The notes beneath the pieces were generated by a model. That model was not told the DNA's origin. It was given only the letters and a program-made list of their open reading frames with translations, and ran no database searches. Source: Boletus sp. NGJ (lineage: Eukaryota > Basidiomycota > Agaricomycetes > Boletales > Boletaceae). Taken from it: DNA of 64,000 nt. How positions within the stretch are numbered: position 1 is the stretch's first letter; every line of letters begins with the position of its first letter. Location of the stretch: contig JAGTXK010000219.1 of NCBI GenBank assembly GCA_019096195.1, forward strand, positions 248,001-312,000, read 5' to 3'. Position numbers and translations under genes: made by a program. This document shows, in pieces, positions 12,636 to 24,638 of this stretch.

Positions 12636-12947
12636 GACACCCGAGGAATGGTCACTTGAAGCTTTAATTCTTACCAGCAAGTCACTTAGGGGAATCGAGC
12701 AAAAGTGGCTTGGGAAAATTTGCCGGTTCTTGCCGGTGCTACATTTGACCTCCACCCTCGCTGATGCTTTCCCTGTAACTTTCTACATGTACTTCAGCCT
12801 TTAGGGAAGTCACTTGGATTATTTCAACCACAGAAAAAGTATAAAGAGCAAAGTCGTTGAAACCAGATACACAGTGAGTTGGGGGTGTGCAGCCACCAGC
12901 CAGTTTAGAACTTGAGATATAAAACAAACAGAAACATCAACACTCAA
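12636..12947. other. Gap between RING gene and tRNA gene
   Basis: About 310 bp that should hold the promoter of the minus-strand RING gene and the 5' flank of the tRNA. I see no further gene in it. Short minus-strand frames here lack family features. Confidence 0.4.
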
Positions 12948-13030
12948 GTCCCTGTCGATTAGTGGTTAAATCGCCACGTTGTGGATCTCACAATACCGTG
13001 GCGCCGCAGGTTCAATTCCTGCCAGGGACA
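12948..13030 (+). tRNA. tRNA-His (GUG) with a short anticodon-loop intron
   Basis: A full cloverleaf folds by eye. The acceptor stem is GTCCCTG with CAGGGAC, discriminator A at 13030. The D arm is GATT AGTGGTTA AATC, the anticodon stem CCACG with CGTGG, and the T arm GCAGG TTCAATT CCTGC. The loop reads TTGTGG, then an 11-nt intron (ATCTCACAATA), then C, which puts the intron at the usual place one base after the anticodon. A-box (TAGTGG) and B-box (GGTTCAATTCC) promoters are present, and a T-run right after the gene fits a Pol III terminator. Family knowledge: His tRNAs gain an extra 5' G after transcription. Confidence 0.92.
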
Positions 13031-13105
13031 TTGTTTTTGTAGACACGATCTCTCCTTTGGCGAGGCGACATTTGCCAGATATTCATTTCATTGTGACTGT
13101 CGACC

Positions 13106-14370
13106 ATGACTGCCCGAAGGTCCCTTGGAACAATTGATCTTTGCTTTTTAGGAACTGCTTCTGCGCAACCATCCTCCACAAGAAATCACTCTGCGATCGC
13201 GTTGCGTTTGGGTGGGGATGTATGGTTATTCGATTGTGGGGAGGCGACCCAGCATCGAATGCAAAAAAGCACAGTAAAGATGGGACGGATCAAGAAAGTA
13301 TTCATCACCCATACACACGGTTCGACTTTGCCCTCGTATACTTGCTAGGCGTGGGTGACATCGACCACGCAGGGGATCATATCTTTGGTCTATTGCCCTT
13401 GATGGCATCTATCGCGAACGGCGCTGGAGGCACGGTCGAGGACATTGAGGATCCTCGGGCACAAAGCCATGGCAATGTCGACGTCGAGGTTAGTTTGTCA
13501 AACGTGCCGCAGTTTCCAAGCTCACCGGACTGCTAGTCACTTGAGATATACGGACCACTCGGGACACGTGCATACGTTCGTGCGGGTCTCACATATACGC
13601 ACACTCTTCTGGGAGCTCCATACGTCGTCCACGAGCTTCGCTTTCCAACTGATCCACTCGACGGAGATCAGATCGAGCTGCCCCCTCACACGTCCGAACT
13701 GCCAAGTGGTCGTAACCTACCCCAGGTCGGTGGAGTCTGGAAGGATATCTTCAAGGATAATCTTGTCAGCGTCTCCGCCGCCCCCATTTTGCATTCCGTG
13801 CCATGCGTGGGGTATGCTGTCCAGGAAGCCCCTGTGCCGGGAAGAATAGACCCACGAAACTACATCCCGAGCATAAAACGGACCAAGACCCCGATGTCGG
13901 TCATGAGTTGTTTACAACAAGGCGAGAGTGTCGTGCTTTCGGATGGGACTGTCCTACATGGCCCTCCTCGTCGGCCGGGCCGGAAGATTGTGATCCTTGG
14001 TGATACATATGACCCATCTGCAATCGCGGACATTGCTTGTTCACCCGACTTGCTTGTTCATGAAGCGACAAATGCTCATCTGCCCGGTATAGATCCAACT
14101 ACCAAACATACTGATACGTTCGAGAGCGTCGAGGCAAGGGCAAAGTCCAGGGGGCATTCAACTCCGCAGATGGCTGCCGCCTTTGCGACACGAATCGGAG
14201 CACGAAGGCTAATCTTGAACCACTTCTCACCTAGATACCCCGGGAACGACGATGTTAATGCGCAGGCGAGAACCACAATGGAGGCGATAGCAGATTTGGC
14301 AAAGAAGCAGTTCACGGGCGAGATTATCTGCGCTAGGGATTTAATGACAGTAGAGGTAAATTTACCATAG
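13106..14370 (+). CDS. tRNase Z, short form (tRNA 3'-processing endonuclease)
   Basis: Metallo-beta-lactamase-fold nuclease that removes the 3' trailer of pre-tRNAs. The zinc motif THTHGDH spans an intron (13320-13372). Further ligands are visible as the His of ILHSVPCVGY, the Asp of ILGDTYD and the His of LILNHFSPRY. The N-terminus (LCFLGTASAQPSSTRNHSA) matches the family and there is one catalytic domain, so this is the short ELAC1-like form, lacking the extra N-terminal half of the long form. A second intron lies at about 13489-13537. The gene starts only 76 bp after the tRNA-His gene on the same strand. Without a clear targeting peptide, nuclear or cytosolic action is likely. Confidence 0.92.
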
Positions 14371-14419
14371 AAGACTACGGATTCTTGACAATGCAACAGA
14401 AATACATTACGCACGAGTA

Positions 14420-15622
14420 TCAATCGTCCGGAGGATCGGACAATGCACTACTTGAATCGCTCGCCTCTCCTTCCTCCAACTCTTCTCTGATCTTTTTCTT
14501 CGTTTTTATTTGCTTTGGGTCCTCTGCTACCTCTCCCATTTCGATGTCGTCATCTTCAGTTTGATTGAACGGTGTCAGATCCTTTCTCGAGTGTGTTTCC
14601 CTTTGCGACGAGAGTGGAGTTCCTGAATGTGAAGTGGCATCCTTGATTGAAGTATTCGGCTTCAAAGACAGTGGAACATCAAGCGGATCGACATCTTCCC
14701 CGTCTTCTTGCTCAGCGACCTCGCCGGATTCAACACCCTCTACATGCTTTTCATCGTCGACTGATGGGGTTCCTTGGGCGTCCTCGTTAGCATCAATGGA
14801 ATCGGCAGCAGGTGTCGGCATCGGGGTGGCTAAACGTGATACTGTGCTCTCCTTGTCTTTTCCCATCAGGCGGAGGGAGCTGAGATCCAATACGATGTTA
14901 TCCAGAGCAGACTTCTGCCCTCTGATGATGCGTTCTTGTGTTTCATGCTCTGACAAAATTGCCGCCATGTCGTTTTCCAGTGCTAGAATCGACCTCGAAT
15001 GCGACGCATCTTAGGACACCACAATGAGAGAGACGTTCATGGGGCACATACCGCTCCAATTCATCGCGACTGGGGAGCGTGTTTATTTTCTCTGCGATCG
15101 AGTCGTACTCCATCTTCCGCCTGCGCTCCATCTGCGCGTGCTCCAACGCGACCTTGAGTTCGCTGATTTGGCTGCGTAGAAGATCGTGTTCCTGCTCTGG
15201 GGAGGGCTCGGTATTTCGAAAAACGTTCGAGTAGACCAGTGCACTTACCAATTCTATGCCGCTCCAGCTGGTACTCCTCTACTTGCCTCGACTCGGCATC
15301 GCAAACCATCAGGCTCTTCTTTAGTGCCAACTCGAAAGAGGCCAGTTCGACCAAGAAAGCCTCCCGTGCGTCATCAACACTCCCACCGTGTGATGATGGT
15401 AATAATGGGGTGTGTGCTAGTGAGGCATAATTGTGGAACTTTTTGACGACGCGGCGGAGAGCCCGTTCATCGTTCGTAATGCGGGTGTGGATGATGGCAT
15501 CTAAAGGGAGAGTGAGTGGGGTAAACGCGTCGAGGGCTATTGGATACACCTTCTTCTTCGGTAGACAGAGGCGGAATGGTTGGTGTTGCTTCGAGCTTGA
15601 GGGGGTTGTTCACAGTCGACAT
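14420..15622 (-). CDS. THOC7: THO complex subunit 7 homologue
   Basis: Part of the THO/TREX complex, which couples transcription to mRNA export. The first exon (MSTVNNPLKLEATPTIPP) splices to IIHTRITNDERALRRVVKKF, the conserved N-terminal block of Tho7/THOC7. Coiled-coil segments follow (FELALKKSLMVCDAESRQ; DLLRSQISELKVALEHAQ; EKINTLPSRDELE; ILSEHETQERIIRGQKSAL). The C-terminal 120 residues are acidic and probably disordered (EELEEGEASDSSSALSDPP), as is common in fungal members. There are at least three introns. It converges on tRNase Z with a 49-bp gap. A 13-base A-run on the plus strand (15732-15744) lies upstream of the start. Confidence 0.85.
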
Positions 15623-15776
15623 GGAGTCCGACTCGTTGGGTGGCAAACGTAACTATACTTCATCCAATAACATTCAAAGCGATATCGAAAATAACACAAG
15701 ACTACAACCTCCGAGTCGAGAGGTCAGCGCGAAAAAAAAAAAAAGTCCTTACAATGCGCTGACCGACGACATCGAC

Positions 15777-18151
15777 CTAACCCCATTCATCTGATACAAA
15801 GGGTGTCACAAGGTCATATATCTCCTCGTTCCCTGTGCTGCCCTTATTTACCTTGCTTCTTCCCATGACACGCTTGAACATACCCCCAACCCCCCTCTTT
15901 GGAACTACCTCCTGATCAATTGGCGCATCGCGTTCTGCTTCCGTCTGATAGCAATTGTCGATATACTGTGCCAACTTTCGTAATCCGCTCGAGCTATCGT
16001 TGGCAGCCCTACGTGAGTCATGCACAGCCGATTGCAGATACATTGCAAGGTTGGGAAAATTAATTGGGAGGTTGGGAAATGGGGTTGTTGGCGTTGATGG
16101 CACAACATAATATCTGGCCATATGCGATTCAGAACCGTCGCGAAGAAGAGTCGGGAGCGACGACAGCGTATACGAATATGGTAGGACGCTGACATCGCCG
16201 TTGGAATATTTGTGCGAATTGTGCAGGTTAGGAGGGATGGGGTAGTCTGTTGTCAGGTAAAGTACTGTTCTCCACTCGGATGCAGAGTGATGGATCTTGG
16301 CAGACCCGAACATGAGCAAACAGTTATCCATTCTACACGTCTTGACCCACCTTGACAAACTGAATTACAGTTCGCAGCTTAAGATCGTGCTTGGCGAAGC
16401 TGAGCGCTTCTACAGTAGGTTCTACGCGGGTGCCGCTCAGTCTAGCCATCAATTTGAGCAACTTTCGCCAACTGGGGGCCTGAAAATGGAAAACAGGCGC
16501 TTTGCCATAAGGAAGTGTGATCACGTTTGGCATCGCATTAGCCATAGGCACTAACTCCGTTGAGATAACTGGAAGAGCAAAGCCCAAAGCTAAACGACGG
16601 TGTCAAAAAAGTTGCCGGATGGACTTTGCAGCTGAGACATACAAATGCCTATGAGCATCTCTCGTTCAACGTATTGATTTGCTGACAGCGGGATAAGTGG
16701 TCGTGTGGATGGTCCTGGTTCTGCATCTGCCTCTGCCTCTGCCTCTGCCTCAGTTCCTTCATTCAACGGGTCCAGGTTGACCGAGGACCCTAAAGATAGA
16801 TCAGGGCTCGCAGGCGGGTGCGTAGGGGATTTATGCCCAGAGGAAGCAGGAAGAAGTTCGCTACCCAGGGAACGCCCGGGGGACATACTGTTTTCCGACG
16901 AAACTGATGACCAACTCGGTCTCGAGGCAAAGGATAGCATTGGCGATAGTTCGCTACTGCTTGATTGAGTCTGTGATAAAGACGGCGAACTGGAGACGCG
17001 GTCCGATGAAGGTGTGTAATCGTTTTGCAGATATGCGCTGGGAGTGGCTGCGGATGAGGAGGGTGTGACAGTGGAATGACTCGGGGAAGGAGCAGGAAGC
17101 GGACTTCGGACTAGGTTAGAGACAATGTTAGCATACAGGGGAGGAGTTGGGGATAAGGTATCCCGGGAAACAAGCGAATTCTGGTCGTCATTCGTTGTCC
17201 CTCGAGGAAGATCATTCGGGTCATCATCGGACTCATTTTGGTGTTGGGAGGAATGTAAAGAGGAGATATCTTCGCTTAGGGAAGAGTACTGTGACGAAGT
17301 CGACGCCGTCGGGGTTATCATGTGTAACCAACTTTCGCCTTCCGGAGGACGCACAGAGGCCTTTATTGCAGAGATGGATGCTCGATCTATGGAGGGTGAC
17401 CGACGTGAGGCGGGAGAGGACGGTAACTGCTCATCGAAAGAATAGACGCTGTTGGACATTAGTCGTGATTCTTCCAGGGCTCTTGCGAGTTCCTCCTCTT
17501 CCTGGTCAATGAGCTCTCGCTCACGTTTTCGAGCTTCCGACGCGGAAACTGCGAGCGCAAGTTCGGTTTCCTTCTCATTGAGAGAGGGTGCCGTCTCCGA
17601 GATAATAGACTCAGGGGGCTGGGAAGATGGACAAACCACGTGTAATGGTATCGATGTGGGATACAGCGGAATTCTCGAGGCAGGAGCAAGGGTCAGTGCT
17701 GGCGGTTTGGGCGGGATCGGCGGCAACGGGTTGGTCAGGGGTTTGAGTAGCGCTTGCGGCTTCTGGGGGAGGGGAGGTGGCGGAGGAAGGGGAAGCTGGG
17801 GCTGCGGAAAGAAATAGTCGCCGTACAGCGACGGACGTTGCGATGACTGGTAGGGCGAAGCCATCGGGTCGTGGCTGGTGCGTGGCCGCTGAGTAGCACT
17901 GTTGTCCCATATCCTTGCGCGCTGCCGCCCGGGAGTGAGACTCGGTGGGACAGATGAGCGGATCGTCGTCTCTGACGTATAGGGCGATGAGCCCGACGTG
18001 CTTGTGTGCCGGGGTCTGGGGGGGAGAGGGGTGATATCGAGGGAGGTGGGATGATGGGGTGGACGAGGATACTGCCAAGCTAAGGAGAGGGTAACTAGGT
18101 CGAAACGAAAGTGAAGATGGTGTTCATACCTGGATGATTGTAGGATTGCAT
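15777..18151 (-). CDS. Large low-complexity protein with ubiquitin-interacting motifs
   Basis: The start is taken as the ATG at 18151: MQSYNHPA splices over a roughly 50-nt intron to WQYPRPPHHPTSLDITPL. The N-terminal third is proline-rich (PLPPPPPLPQKPQALLKPL). Two adjacent motifs, ELALAVSASEARKRE and EEEELARALEESRL, fit the UIM pattern in which Leu, Ala, Leu/Val and Ser face ubiquitin. A long serine-rich stretch and an acidic repeat follow, then more ordered C-terminal exons (FHFQAPSWRKLLKLMARLSG; LRKLAQYIDNCYQTEAERD). I do not recognise a catalytic domain, so a ubiquitin-binding adaptor is only an inference. At least four introns are present. Confidence 0.6.
16726..16751. repeat. Hexanucleotide repeat coding for Glu-Ala
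   Basis: About 4.3 tandem copies of TCTGCC on the plus strand. In the minus-strand UIM gene they encode an alternating Glu-Ala run followed by Asp-Ala. The unit is a multiple of three, so length changes keep the reading frame. Confidence 0.85.
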
Positions 18152-18652
18152 CGCTAAGAAAGGACGACAAGGCAGTTGTCAGCGATAAGGCTAAAAGGAG
18201 CACGGTCACGGTGTCGTCCGTGGGTGATCAAGTACTCGTTTGGAGTAGTGCCGAAGTCGAGCTCGACAGCGCTCCGGAGCACGGTGGACGAGGAGGACGA
18301 GATGGCAGTGGGTGAGAGCAGCACAAAGACGCATGTGTTCAACGTTGAGCAGCTAACAGCGCCCATCTCGCTTGACCTCATCGTCCCTTTGACTTACTAG
18401 TTCACATTGGCCGTAGCGACGATCAACCATTGCTTGACACGAAAAATACGTGTGCAACTTTCGGATAAAACAATACGCTAACGTACAATATGCAAAAGAG
18501 AGCAAAGCGCTGAAAAAAAGTTATGCTGATGAGTGTGCTTGTGAAGACCTCCAGTCGAGGTGAATGTTGAATGGCATGGCGTATGAGTATATGGTGTACG
18601 TGCAGCAGAAAATGAAATGAAAACCAAGAATGCACAACAAACGCATCAAAGG
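18152..18652 (-). other. Gap between RIM15 stop and UIM-gene start
   Basis: About 500 bp holding the 3' end region of RIM15 and the promoter and leader of the UIM gene. Open frames exist on both strands (for example 18176-18400 plus and 18154-18381 minus), but none shows a recognisable domain or clean splice joins. Confidence 0.4.
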
Positions 18653-21600
18653 TCATGACATACGAGAAGAAATGAATTTAACAGGAGGGTGCGAAACACC
18701 CTGGACAGCGGAGGTCTTGAATCCCAATTTCCGCATCACCGCTAGCAGGTCCACCCTTTGCAGCGGCTTAGAAAGGGATGCTGCAAACAAGCCGTTCTGC
18801 TCGTCTCCTGTGCTATAAGCGCTAACAGCGATAATCGGGGTGTTGGTATTCTTGTTGTTCGTACTCTTGATATACCGAGCAGCACTCTCACCATCCACTA
18901 CGGATCTCTCAGCCTCAGCAGATGGCGGCGGTAGCAAAGATAGATGCACTTACGAACTGGCATGTGCAGGTCCATCAGAATACAGTCGAATTCTGCAGTG
19001 GCGTGCTCAGTTTAGATACTCCTGATTATAGCAACAACTCACTGATATCGCCCATCGCAACACCAATCGCTTCAGAACCATTAGCAACTACCACGCAACG
19101 ACACCCAAGACGGATGAGCAGCGTCTCGATTATCTTGGCCGTGATAGGATTATCCTCGGCCAGTAAGCAGGTCACAGCACGATCCGTGGGATCCGGCCCC
19201 TTGCGCAAGTCCACAGAATGAACTGACGAAGGAGGCGTCACCTCGAACTGACTCGGATTTTGTCCAGCTGAGGAAGGCCAGTTCTCAGAGCCTGACCCGT
19301 CGCCCGCACTACTCGAAATAGACGCAGTTCGTAATCGGCTCGGCATCGTGTTTCTGCGCTCGACGCCATCAAGGTGATTCAGTTTAAACCTCTCAATCGC
19401 GCCAAACTCCGAAGGTTTGCGGGCATGATTGCCAGAACTACTCCCTGGTGTGGACGGTGGCATGCTTGCTCTCGACGGTGAGGAAGCGATCGACGATGTC
19501 GACGTCGACGGAGAAGGAGGGCCCTGAGACATGGTCTTTTGATCTATGGTCGTCACAACGCTCGGAGGCTTCTTATGGCGCTGCGATAGACTACGCCTTC
19601 GCGTGCCGATGCTCGCTGTGTCGGACAAGGTATGAGCGATGGGGGCTAGCTGATCTGTCTTTAGCTTGCGAATCACATCATCGTTCGCCTGCTTCAAGAC
19701 TGGTAAGTTCTTAAAACTGAAGGATCCAAAGTCATCGCTGGCTGGAGAAGGAGCCGAGTCTCGGTTGCTTGGTAAGGGAATAGGGTTTGACTGTGCAGTG
19801 GCCAGGTTGGTGGCTGCGCTGTCGACGTTCGTGATAGCAATGTCGTCGTCATGGAACAACTGAGGTATCGCTCCTCGGGAATCGAAATAATCCGTCGACT
19901 CCGGGTCCGAGATTTGCGGTATGAACGCGGCTTCTTTCGAAGTGACCTTGTCCCACTCAATCCCCTCAAAAAAGGGGTGATATTTAACTTCATCGGCACC
20001 GTGAGCACCTAATCGTGACGTGGGGTTGATGTCCATAAGTCTTCGCATGAAATCCTTGACCTCGTCCGAGAAGTCTACCCAATCTTCGTGCCACTCGATT
20101 TGTCCCGAGAGTATGTTTTCAAATACCTTTTCCGGTGTCTCAGCGTGGAAAGGCGGGATCCCATACAAAAATTCGTATGTGATGACCCCGAGAGCCCACT
20201 AAACGGCAATGAGTAACTGTACATTTTGGAGTGGAACATGAGGATCCGTACCCAATCAACGGCAGCGTCGTCACCGCGAAGACCTAGTATTGTCTCGGGT
20301 GCCAGATAGTCCGGCGTGCCGACGAACTTTTGCTCCCCGGGAGGAGTATTGCCACCTGAATGCGAGCGCAGATCCGTGGTGAGTTCCGTGGCGAACGATT
20401 GGAGAGGACTGTCTGCAGCCCTGCTCCGCCTCGAATAAAAGTTTGACACCAGCTCCGAACCGCTGCCCAACTCGCTGATGTCGTCTGCGGGGAACTGGAG
20501 TAACGACGTTCCGTTCCGAGATACAGGATACGCTCCTTGCCCGAAATGTGAACCTCCGTCGGACGGTAGCATCGGAGAAGCAAGGAAACCTGAATCCATT
20601 GAGGGGGGCCGAGAGCGCGAATCGTACCTCGTGCGATGGCGCAGTCCCATTCCCATAGGCCCTTCTCGCGTCTGTCGACCTAAGAGACCAATCCTACTCA
20701 GTCCGAAATCGGTGAGCTTCAAGTGCCCGTGCTGGTCGATGAGCAAGTTATCCGGCTTCAGGTCCCTTGTTTGATAAAGCTCTGTTAGATTGGCTGCTTG
20801 TATATGATCAACAAGCTCGCACTTACCGATGAACAACGCCTCGTTCGTGGAGGTACTCGAGACCCAACACCACTTCCGCAATGTACTGACGCGTCCATTC
20901 TTCCGGCAGCGACCCCAATGACTTGATGAGAGCAGCACAGTCACCGCCATTTAGGTACTCCATAACGAGGTAGAGATTCTCCTTGCTCTGGAAGGTGAAG
21001 TATAACTTTGCTACAAAAGGCGACTCCGCCTGCTTCATGAGGATCATCCGTTCTGCCTTTACATTGGTGATTTGGTTCTTCGCGATCATGTCAGCTTTCT
21101 TGAGAACCTTGATCGCATAATAGTCGCCTGTAGCTTTCTTCTTGGCAAGGAAAACCGAACCGAATGCACCCTTGCTTATCGGTTTGATGATGTCAAAATC
21201 CTTGATGGAGGTTGGTGTAGAACGGGACAGTGGCGCCGCGGGCGGCTGGCGGGGAGATAGAGGCGCATTGGAAGATGTTGGACTGAACATCGGATTGACG
21301 GTGGAATGTCGTCGGTGTCCACGGCGGGCGGCAGTTGGGGCGTCTCGAGGGAGAATGCTAGGTGACAGGGGAGGTGTGACTAGGAGTCGAGGTTCCAGGA
21401 GGTTGTTAGTGGATCGACGGGCCGTTAGAGTGCCGTTCTCGGCAGGAACTTCATTGAGATCCATGTAGGGTGGGTGGTCATCTGGGCACGCAGAAGCAGT
21501 GATCGGTTGTGCCAGGGCAAGAGGAGACGATATGGATGATGGTGTTGAGGATCTGGTAGGCATCTTGTTCATCATTTGCCAAGTTGGTGGAATGGAAGTA

Positions 21601-24457
21601 GGAACAGGCATGGAAACTGGTTGCCGATTCTCGTTTGGCGCAGTGATGATGGGGGACGAAGGGGCCACAGGTGTAGGACCAGACGACAACACATCTTCGG
21701 CAGAGCTGATAGAAGCGCTCTCCGATGTAGCCTGAACTGACATAGTTTCCTCCGTTGTTTCGGGTGTCGCACCGCCGATCGGCGCAAGATTGTTTTCGTT
21801 GCCGCTTTCCTCCTCATAGTCGCCGGTCGCCAGAGTTTCTTCCACTCTCTCCTCCCATTCGTGCCATATCTTCTCCGAGTATCGAATGGTGTTCTGCAAA
21901 CGGACAACGTTGTCCACCTTTTGTCGCATTATGCGCTCGGCATCCTCGACTAGTTGGGTCAAAGCGGCATCCTCTATTGCCGGTTTGCACCAGTTTCGCA
22001 CTTGGGACATCTTCCGCTCCGAGGTTGGGGAAAGCAGTCTTTGTCGCTCGATAGGTTCCTTTGATTCCTCCTCCTTGGGTGACGGAATGGTGACTTCTAG
22101 CGCAATCTGCAAAATATCGTCCAATTGCTCCAACAACCGACGCTGCATCTTTTTCACGCCGACCCGCTGCATTTTGTTCGTCCGGAATAGCTGAAGAGGG
22201 TTTGACATACTGGGTGATGTAGATGGAGAGAAAATTGGCACTCCACGGTATTCGGGAGTCATCGCCGGCGACGAGGTCTCCAATGCGAGGAAAAGCTCCT
22301 TGATGGTGTTTTTCAGCTCGCCAATGGATTCGTTGCATTCGCAAATTTCTGCCTCGAGATGGTGCACTTCCGCACAAGTCTCGCTGTGCTTCTCAAAGTA
22401 CCATTGCGGGATATGGCACTCACAGATGCGACACAGAATAGGTTCGGTGGATATGGGTTGCGTGAACGGAAAGGGTGTCACAGGATCATCGGCCACACGC
22501 TCTGGGATGTATGCTTCCTCTGGAAGGGACTCTTGACCAATATCTCCGGATTCCAGGATAATGGAGGGAGACTGATACTCGTACCGCGGAGGAGCGATGG
22601 GTTTGACAACCCACATCGTGTGAGAGGGTTGGGCGTCCTCGCGGTCAATCACGAGCATACCTTTACCCTCCATCTGTTGGTAAAGGATACCATTCGCGAG
22701 AGATTCCTGATGACCGTCAGGTTGAACTTGCAGCCGGAATCTAACTTCGACTGTGTGAGAATCATCTTGCTGAAGACGTTGAGTTGCATCCTTGAAAACG
22801 GTCCAATCCGACGGCGCAAGTAGGTGGGATATTCGTGTCCCAGAGAGTTCTGTTGGTTCGGTTCTAATAAATGTCAAACGTGAGATGGTTGCCAAAGTCA
22901 AAGACTGAGATCTTACCCAATCACAACTCTCCACGCATAATTCACCCAGATGAAGTGATCCCCGTCCAAACTGAGTTCCATGATGATATTTTGATTCTGA
23001 GCGGTTTCCGCCTGAAGACGCAGTCGCTCGGTAGCCAGGACTCGAGCAGATTCGCTGTGCTCTGGTAGTTTGTTGGGAGAGCCAGATGAGGGATCCGGGG
23101 AGGTCGATGTTCGCGAGGGTTCCTTTGGGGGGTGTTCGTCTCTTGAGCGCCTGCCCTGACTGACCACTCGACTCATTCGTAAACGGTGTTCGTCTTCGAG
23201 AGACATGCGCAACGACCCCTCGTCCCTATGACCGCGAGTGGTCGGCGTTGGTGCTGGAGGCTGTTCTTCCGAGGGCTTGAGCACGAACATGAGAGGCTCA
23301 TCTTGTTCATCCTCGTTATTGTCATCGAAATTCCAAAACTGCTTCTCTGCTTCCCACCACTCCACGACCCGACTGAGGCTAGCGACGGCAAGTAAGACTT
23401 GCACGTACCAGTTTCGTCCATGCCAGTCTGGATGGTCGTCCCAAGCCTTTCCGATGTACTGGACACGCTGAACGAGGGACTCGCAAACCTTTGGTTGGGC
23501 TGTCAGCTGGGTAGTGGACATTTCTGTGACATCGGTTGCAACGCCTATGAGCTCGTAGAGGGCAGTCATGATAGGATCGACGGGGTCATCGACAAGCATG
23601 CGTGAAGAGCGGCGATTGACAGTGGAGACGGGAAGTACGTCAGAAAAGCTGCCATGTGTTGTGGCAGGAGGCAGGGGAGATCGGGATCTAGAAGTGGAAC
23701 GTGAACTCTGGCCGGATCTTACGGGACGGATGGGAATATGGATGGTGCGTGAAAGTCTGCGGGACGAGAGGCTTTGGGATGGCCAAGCCGTGGGAGGGAT
23801 GGCACTGGACTGCCTGCGGGGACTTGTTGTATCGGAGAGAGTTGTAGCAGGAACGACGGGACTGGGCCCGGCGCTAGAGGAAGGAGGAGTTGGGGCAGAC
23901 CTTTCCCAGGGATTGGTGTTCTGCCTGCGTAAGGAAGGGCTGAAGGAAGAGGATGTGGATGCTGCAAGAAGACCCGGGGACGAGGTCCGATGAGTCAGAG
24001 CGGGGAGGGAACAAGTGCCATGTTCTGGAGACGCACGCTGACGACTATGACGGCCCTCGTGTTCTGCCTCGTAGCCACTGTCGGAATAATCGTCTGCCTG
24101 GGATGCGGGACGGGGCTGGAAGAGGAGGGGGTCAAGGAGAGAGTCGTTGTCGCCGTACTGGGAGTCGCGGTCTTGGTCACGATCACGGTAGGAGTCGCGA
24201 TCGACGTCGCGGTCCTGGTCTGCTTCATGGAGTCTCTCCTCGAAGAACGTAGTGATGTTGTTGATTACTTTACGGAGCTCCTTGTCGCAGTCTGCCTTGG
24301 CTGTCCTGAGACGACGAGTGACATGTCTGCGGACAAAGGGCATGGATACGGTGTTTGAGCCGGAGCCAAGGGTGCTGGTGGAGGTGGTGGTGGGGTGGTT
24401 GACATCGGAGGACAAGACGAGGGGACTCGGGGCCTGGCGACGGGGAACGTCGGACAT
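18653..24457 (-). CDS. RIM15: Rim15-type AGC kinase with PAS-like, zinc and receiver domains
   Basis: Nutrient-response kinase of the Rim15/Greatwall family, which controls entry into quiescence. In order: a disordered N-terminus, a PAS-like region (near QNQNIIMELSLDGDHFIWV), and a C2HC knuckle (CRICECHIPQWYFEKHSETC). The kinase has ISKGAFGSVFLAKK, an intron inside HR|DLKPDN, DFGLSR, then a roughly 130-residue insert before GTPDYLAPE, which is the family hallmark. A C-terminal receiver domain keeps LLAEDNP, the phospho-acceptor in CILMDLHMP, and the lysine of ASLSKPLQ. The start MSDVPRRQAPSPLV is 181 bp from the divergent mitochondrial S18 gene. At about 5.8 kb it is the largest gene in the window. 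Confidence 0.93.
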
Positions 24458-24638
24458 GTAGAGGACGAGATCAAGGCAGGAAGAAAAGGAGGACGACAGA
24501 AAGCATCAGGCGACGGTGACGGCGCTGCACCGCGATCGGTGACGAAGTCAAGGAAAGAGCTCTTTCAATCTTACCCACTCTCCGGGGTCTCGCCCACCCC
24601 ATTTTTCTACTATTATTATGTAATAACACACTCCATCC
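24458..24638. promoter_or_regulatory. Shared divergent promoter, RIM15 / mitochondrial S18
   Basis: The 181 bp between two opposite ATGs. Pyrimidine-rich tracts (CTTTCAATCTTACCCACTC) precede the S18 start, as is usual for fungal promoters. No CACGTG box or clear TATA box is seen. Confidence 0.45.

Noticed and set aside
18154-18400. Open frames on both strands ahead of the UIM gene
   Set aside because: The clean start at 18151 with a good splice to the next exon makes these leader or promoter sequence; no domain is seen in either.
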